Shown one piece after another: positions 14,675 to 17,722 of a DNA stretch of 17,722 nt (position 1 is its first letter; each line of letters opens with the position of its first letter). Location of the stretch: contig JAGQRA010000269.1 in assembly GCA_020425885.1 (NCBI GenBank), positions 1 to 17,722 on the forward strand, written 5' to 3'. The notes under the pieces were generated by a model. That model worked only from the letters and a program-made list of their open reading frames with translations. It searched no databases and was not told where the DNA came from. The position numbers were made by a program, and so were the translations under genes. This DNA is from Planctomycetota bacterium (GTDB lineage: Bacteria > Planctomycetota > UBA1135 > UBA2386).

Positions 14675-15031
14675 CTAGAAGAGAACGGGCTTGGTAGCCG
14701 CCAACCAGAGCGCGACGCCGCCGAGGCAAAGCGCCAACAGCACGGCCACGGCGCCATTCAGCTTGCCGCGCTTGACGAAGACAGGCAGCACGGCGATGAC
14801 GAGCCAGCAGACGATCTTCAACAGCAGCCAGCTCGGCCAACCGAACCCGACCTTGTGGGCCCGACCGATTCCGGCAACGACCATGACGATCAGCCCGAGG
14901 CCATGGAGCATCGGAAACAGGGCCGGTGCCTTCGCCCCCTCACGGCCACCGCATGCCAGCATGCCGCCAAGGCCGAGGAACAACATCAGGACGCCGACGA
15001 TGTGGGCGATGCGATAGAACTCAGGTGACAT
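14675..15031 (-). CDS. Small four-helix membrane protein of unknown function
   Basis: A 118-residue protein starting at ATG 15031. It has four hydrophobic segments: about 7-25 (RIAHIVGVLMLFLGLGGML), 38-54, 64-82 (WPSWLLLKIVCWLVIAVL) and 89-111. His8, His40 and several Gly lie at helix ends, and a short positive loop VKRGKLNG (84-91) precedes the last helix. The layout resembles small uncharacterised SirB-like or YtpI-like inner-membrane proteins, but I do not recognise a named family. Heme or quinone binding through the histidines is conceivable, not shown. The frame extends upstream but there becomes Arg-rich antisense of the neighbouring gene. It is the first gene of a probable two-gene operon with gmhA. 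Confidence 0.72.
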   Translation of the reverse strand: MSPEFYRIAHIVGVLMLFLGLGGMLACGGREGAKAPALFPMLHGLGLIVMVVAGIGRAHKVGFGWPSWLLLKIVCWLVIAVLPVFVKRGKLNGAVAVLLALCLGGVALWLAATKPVLF

Positions 15032-15038
15032 CGGCGGG

Positions 15039-15044
15039 ATTATG
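15039..15044 (-). promoter_or_regulatory. CATAAT, candidate -10 element for the membrane-protein/gmhA operon
   Basis: On the minus strand CATAAT (5 of 6 matches to TATAAT) ends 7 nt before ATG 15031, so the transcript would have almost no leader. It lies in the 77-nt divergent gap shared with the phosphodiesterase gene. No Shine-Dalgarno site is present. Confidence 0.35.
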
Positions 15045-15096
15045 GGCGCGGCCGCGGCGAAATCCTCGCCCGGTACGCGGATTCGAATCAGGCGCA

Positions 15097-15102
15097 TAGA
15101 CT
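15097..15102 (+). promoter_or_regulatory. TAGACT, candidate -10 element of a leaderless transcript
   Basis: The hexamer ends exactly 6 nt before ATG 15109, as with the hexamers before 12560 and 13382. No -35 match is evident and no Shine-Dalgarno site is seen. Confidence 0.35.
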
Positions 15103-15108
15103 CGGGTG

Positions 15109-15900
15109 ATGTCGCAACGACGCCATCCATTGTTCGATCGCCTGGCGGAGCTCGCCGGCAACGGCCCCATCGTGGTCGCACATCGCGGCAATAGCCTAGC
15201 CTTCGCCGAGAACACCCTGCCCGCATTCCACTCGGCAAAGGAGCTGGGCGTCCGGATGCAGGAGTTCGATGTTCGCCGCACGCGCGACGGCAAGCTGATC
15301 TGCATCCACGACGCCAGTCTCGACCGGACCACGAACAGCGCCGAGCTGCTGGGCCCGGGCGCCCTCGTCGCCCTGACCGGGTTCGATCGCATTCGCGATC
15401 TCGATGCGGGTTCGTGGCACCCTGCCGGCTGCGGGCCAACCGGGGTCCCCACTCTGGCAGCGGCGCTCGAGGTGATGTTGCCGGACTCGATCCCGCTGAT
15501 CGAGCACAAGGCCGGCCTCGCCAGCGACTACGTGACGGAGCTGCGCCGTCTCGACCGCATCGAGCACTGCATCCTGCAGTCGTTCGATTGGACATTCGTG
15601 GCCGCGGCGCAGGAACTCGCCCCCGAGCTGGCGGTCGCCCTGCTTGGGCCTTCCCCGGGCTGCGGCTCTCCCGATGCGAACTCACTCGCCTGCGCCAACG
15701 AGATCGGAGCCGGGATGCTGCATTGGCACGATCGCAGCCTGACCAGGGACGATGTCCGCCGAGTCCACGCGAGCGGGCTGCTGGTCTGCACCTACACCAC
15801 CGATGACGAACTGGGCTTCCTCGGCGCAGCCCTGATGGGGATCGATGCCACGTGCACGAATGCGCCGGCCCGCCTGCTGGCGCTCGGCCGCGGTGCGTGA
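15109..15900 (+). CDS. Glycerophosphodiester phosphodiesterase family protein
   Basis: A 263-residue TIM-barrel protein of the GDPD family, which hydrolyses glycerophosphodiesters to sn-glycerol-3-phosphate and an alcohol. Visible active-site blocks: VVAHRGNS (His25, Arg26), FAENTLPAF (Glu34, Asn35), MQEFDVRRTRDG (the metal-binding Glu52 and Asp54), and ICIHDASLDRTTN (His67, Asp68, general acid/base region). The third block reads PLIEHKAG, keeping the metal-binding Glu and the Lys, with His where many members have Leu. The end, GLLVCTYTTDDE then GIDATCTNAPARLL, is the usual GDPD closure (G.D.i.Td.P). There is no signal peptide, so it is cytoplasmic. ATG 15109 is preceded directly by an in-frame GTG. 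It could feed glycerol-3-phosphate to the dehydrogenase encoded at 6127-7704. Confidence 0.92.
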   Translation: MSQRRHPLFDRLAELAGNGPIVVAHRGNSLAFAENTLPAFHSAKELGVRMQEFDVRRTRDGKLICIHDASLDRTTNSAELLGPGALVALTGFDRIRDLDAGSWHPAGCGPTGVPTLAAALEVMLPDSIPLIEHKAGLASDYVTELRRLDRIEHCILQSFDWTFVAAAQELAPELAVALLGPSPGCGSPDANSLACANEIGAGMLHWHDRSLTRDDVRRVHASGLLVCTYTTDDELGFLGAALMGIDATCTNAPARLLALGRGA

Positions 15901-15907
15901 CATCACC

Positions 15908-15929
15908 CGTTCGCGGCCCACCGCGAACG
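15908..15929. terminator. Strong hairpin between convergent genes
   Basis: CGTTCGCGG (15908-15916) and CCGCGAACG (15921-15929) form a perfect 9-bp stem with a 4-nt CCCA loop. It lies 7 nt after the stop of the phosphodiesterase gene and about 40 nt beyond the stop of the convergent secreted-protein gene. It is the best bidirectional terminator candidate in the window, although no T-run follows. Confidence 0.5.
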
Positions 15930-15970
15930 ATGCGTCATCCCACTGCCTGCGCGACTACTGCGCCTGCGAG

Positions 15971-16408
15971 CTACTGCACCGTGAGGGTGCAGGTCCGGTT
16001 CGCGGAGTCGATCGCCAGCGTAATCAGATACCCCTGCTGCGCCTGATCGGCGATCAGGACCTGGACGACCGGGACCGACGCGGCCGAGTAGGCCTGAAGG
16101 ATCGAACGACGGATCGTGACCTCACGCCCCGAGACCGGCAATGCTATCGCCTCGCCATTGCTGGGCTCCGTGGCGGTGGCGATCACATGACCGCACTCCT
16201 CGGAAACGACCAGGGTGAGATCGTTTTCGAAGTCCTCAGCGCTGAAGGACTGCCCCATGGCAGGCGAGGAACAACCGAGTTGCTGACTCCGGGGCAGGAT
16301 CCACACGCCCGTCCCACCGGCATTCTCCCCGCCCTCGCCACCAACTCCTGGCATGGCAAAGCAAAGGGCCAGAAGGGATGCGGCGAAACAACGGACGAGG
16401 AGCTTCAT
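15971..16408 (-). CDS. Small exported protein of unknown function
   Basis: A 145-residue protein. ATG 16408 gives a textbook signal peptide (MKLLVRCFAASLLALCFAMPG); a longer start at 16456 would place 16 extra residues before it and has no better ribosome site. The mature protein begins with a Gly-rich linker (GVGGEGGENAGGTG), then a beta-rich domain with GQSFSAEDFENDLTLVVSEECGHVIA, a REVTIRRSI strand and a closing RTCTLTVQ. Cys46, Cys72 and Cys140 lie in the mature part. I recognise no family. It follows the zinc-finger/TPR gene on the same strand after 93 nt. TATCCT (minus strand, 16443-16438) could be its own -10 element. Confidence 0.7.
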   Translation of the reverse strand: MKLLVRCFAASLLALCFAMPGVGGEGGENAGGTGVWILPRSQQLGCSSPAMGQSFSAEDFENDLTLVVSEECGHVIATATEPSNGEAIALPVSGREVTIRRSILQAYSAASVPVVQVLIADQAQQGYLITLAIDSANRTCTLTVQ

Positions 16409-16501
16409 GGTCTGCGCCTGGGTGAGGAGGGCCTTCCAGGATACTCGAATCGACATGACAAGGTGAGGCGGTTGAGGGAATTCCCCGTAGGCCGCCCCCG
16501 A

Positions 16502-17590
16502 TCAGCCGGCTTCCGAGAACCAAACCGGAAGCGTTTCCGCAAAGGCACCTTGGACACCGGGGTTGCTCCGGACCAGGTGCAGGAACTGACTGCGTCGGCG
16601 AAGCTCGCGGGCGACGGCCCCGCGACGATGCGGCAACTCGTCGTGGAGTCGCCTGAACCACAGCAGGCTCTCTTCGAACTCGCCCTTGAGGCCATAGGCT
16701 AGACCGAGGTTGAAATACGCCATGCCGAGCCTCGGCTGACGCTCCACAGCACCGGACTCGACGACTTCGCGTAAGAGCAGCGCCGCGGCGTCGCAGTCGC
16801 CTTCGTCCAAGTAGAGGTTGCCCAGATTCAACAGCGCATAGCCGCGAACGACCCGATCATCGGTACCGGCCAACACGAGTTGGAACTGCTTCTTCGCCAG
16901 TGATCGCTGGCCACGTACGTGATGGACCAGCCCGAGGTAGATGCGCGATTCGTGCGAGTCCGGTGCCAAGCCGAGGCACTCGGTCAACAGCCGCTGCCCC
17001 TTGGCCAGACTCTCGGTCTGCGAACACCAGTGACCATCGAACAGTTCTCGCGCCGCGACCCACTCGCTGCCATCGCCGACATGACCGCCGAGACCAGGAG
17101 GCCCGCCAGCCTCGACAGACCTGGCAACCTCGTCGAGGAAGTTGCGCCCACGCTGCGCCATGTCGGGCATCGGCACCGGCTCCTTGGAAACCTCGCGTGA
17201 GAAATCAGGCGACAGGCCCATCAAGACGAAACAGCGACCGAGTTCGTAGAGGATCTTCGACAGCCTTTGTCGATTCTCCACCAGGGCGTGGCGCAGACGC
17301 GCGGTAGGCGCCGAACCCCTACCCTCCGCATCAGAATCACTGCCTTCCGCCTCAACTCCTGCGGTATCGATGACCGCGGCGTCAACTGCTGCGACATCGC
17401 GATGCAACCGGACTTGCTGGCGAATGCCGGCGAGGAAGCCCCGGCAAGACGGGCAGGCATCCGAGTGCACCATTACACGACGAACCGAAGGCGCATCCAG
17501 CTCACCATCCAGCATGGCCGAGAGATCGACCTGGATTTGCATGCACGGGTCGCGCTCGCGTTCGCGCTCGAGAGAAGGCAGCTCAGGCAT
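16502..17590 (-). CDS. Zinc-finger anti-sigma-like protein with TPR repeats
   Basis: A 362-residue protein from ATG 17590. The N-terminus carries an anti-sigma zinc finger (ZAS): Cys16, then LSAMLDGELD, His42, Cys46 and Cys49 (HSDACPSC). The C-terminal third has at least three TPR units (IYLGLVHHVRGQRSLAKKQF, YALLNLGNLYLDEGDCDAAA, AYFNLGLAYGLKGEFEESLL). The middle is Ala/Glu-rich and then helical. No transmembrane segment is visible, so unlike most anti-sigma factors it looks soluble. It probably binds an ECF sigma factor and uses the TPRs to sense a partner protein, which is inference. A start at Met 17542 would remove the first zinc ligand and is unlikely. GTG 17629 (375 residues) is a real alternative because it overlaps an upstream TGA (GTGA). 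No sigma-factor gene is in the window; one may lie just beyond the right edge. Confidence 0.75.
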   Translation of the reverse strand: MPELPSLERERERDPCMQIQVDLSAMLDGELDAPSVRRVMVHSDACPSCRGFLAGIRQQVRLHRDVAAVDAAVIDTAGVEAEGSDSDAEGRGSAPTARLRHALVENRQRLSKILYELGRCFVLMGLSPDFSREVSKEPVPMPDMAQRGRNFLDEVARSVEAGGPPGLGGHVGDGSEWVAARELFDGHWCSQTESLAKGQRLLTECLGLAPDSHESRIYLGLVHHVRGQRSLAKKQFQLVLAGTDDRVVRGYALLNLGNLYLDEGDCDAAALLLREVVESGAVERQPRLGMAYFNLGLAYGLKGEFEESLLWFRRLHDELPHRRGAVARELRRRSQFLHLVRSNPGVQGAFAETLPVWFSEAG

Positions 17591-17625
17591 TGGTTGGCAG
17601 GGACTAGCAGGCGACCCGACAGCAG

Positions 17626-17722
17626 TCACCTATCGAGGAACCTGGCTTTCTCAAATGACGCGATTTCGCGACAATTGACCAGTCCTCCGGACATCACGCG
17701 ACCACCTGAGGCGAAGCGGTCG
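17626..17722 (-). CDS. Possible C-terminal end of an upstream gene (very doubtful)
   Basis: The minus-strand frame ending in TGA at 17628-17626 is open to the window edge and encodes about 31 residues ending CREIASFEKARFLDR. Its stop overlaps GTG 17629, a possible start of the zinc-finger/TPR gene, in a GTGA arrangement typical of coupled genes. ECF sigma factor genes often sit in this position, but the residues do not show a recognisable sigma region 4. Another frame is also open for most of this distance, so the fragment may be chance. Confidence 0.2.
   Translation of the reverse strand, partial: DRFASGGRVMSGGLVNCREIASFEKARFLDR
17659..17670. repeat. Short palindrome upstream of the zinc-finger/TPR gene
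   Basis: CGCGA and TCGCG arms around TT form a 12-bp interrupted palindrome in an unusually AT-rich patch (17647-17678). It lies about 70 nt before the preferred start codon and could be an operator or part of the promoter region. It is too short to be convincing alone. Confidence 0.25.

Noticed and set aside
14675..15685. N-terminally extended version (336 residues) of the small membrane protein
   Set aside because: The added 218 residues are Arg/Pro-rich antisense of the phosphodiesterase gene; the membrane protein itself begins naturally at ATG 15031.
1..17722. Defence island, toxin-antitoxin pair, prophage, secondary-metabolite cluster, CRISPR, tRNA, rRNA or insertion sequence
   Set aside because: I found no nuclease, helicase, integrase, transposase, assembly-line enzyme, repeat-spacer pattern or cloverleaf on either strand. 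The gene content is mostly metabolic.

Overview
This is a high-GC, densely packed bacterial segment. It holds 17 genes I can support, 2 of them running off or close to a window edge, plus one doubtful fragment. There is no rRNA, tRNA, CRISPR array, transposase or integrase. The content suggests a Planctomycetota-type chromosome: secreted beta-rich proteins with no clear database family, a soluble zinc-finger/TPR anti-sigma-like protein, few Shine-Dalgarno sites, and DUF2203, DUF6624 and NHLRC2-like proteins. This is an inference from gene style; Myxococcota or another high-GC phylum is not excluded.

Left third (1-6130). The 3' end of a secreted-type protein gene faces a two-gene minus-strand unit: a membrane protein with an SGNH-hydrolase-like C-terminus, then a DUF6624-like protein coupled by an ATGA overlap. 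Diverging from this unit is nagA (N-acetylglucosamine-6-phosphate deacetylase). Its 3' end overlaps a convergent gene for a thioredoxin-fold/NHL beta-propeller protein resembling NHLRC2. A small secreted protein gene follows and runs tail-to-tail into the next block.

Middle (6127-10613). Two minus-strand flavoprotein genes lie in tandem: a GlpD-type glycerol-3-phosphate dehydrogenase downstream of an ETF-ubiquinone oxidoreductase. Both enzymes feed electrons to the quinone pool. Diverging from them are a DUF2203 protein and a Dabb (stress-responsive alpha/beta barrel) protein, each followed at once by an inverted repeat.

Right (10614-17722). A 91-nt nested inverted repeat precedes malate dehydrogenase, which is followed one base later by a TSUP (TauE/SafE) permease. 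Next come an SDR oxidoreductase and an exported DUF4384-like protein. A minus-strand pair, a four-helix membrane protein and GmhA (sedoheptulose-7-phosphate isomerase), diverges from a glycerophosphodiester phosphodiesterase gene. The window ends with a small secreted protein and a zinc-finger/TPR protein on the minus strand.

Most genes are central metabolism: aminosugar catabolism, glycerol-3-phosphate and ETF oxidation, malate oxidation, glycerophosphodiester breakdown and heptose synthesis. I do not see a clear novel multi-gene system. The best candidates for a second look are the nested inverted repeat behind the Dabb gene, the apparently serine-less SGNH-like membrane protein coupled to a mini DUF6624 protein, and the repeated TANNNT motif exactly 6 nt before three start codons, which suggests leaderless transcripts.
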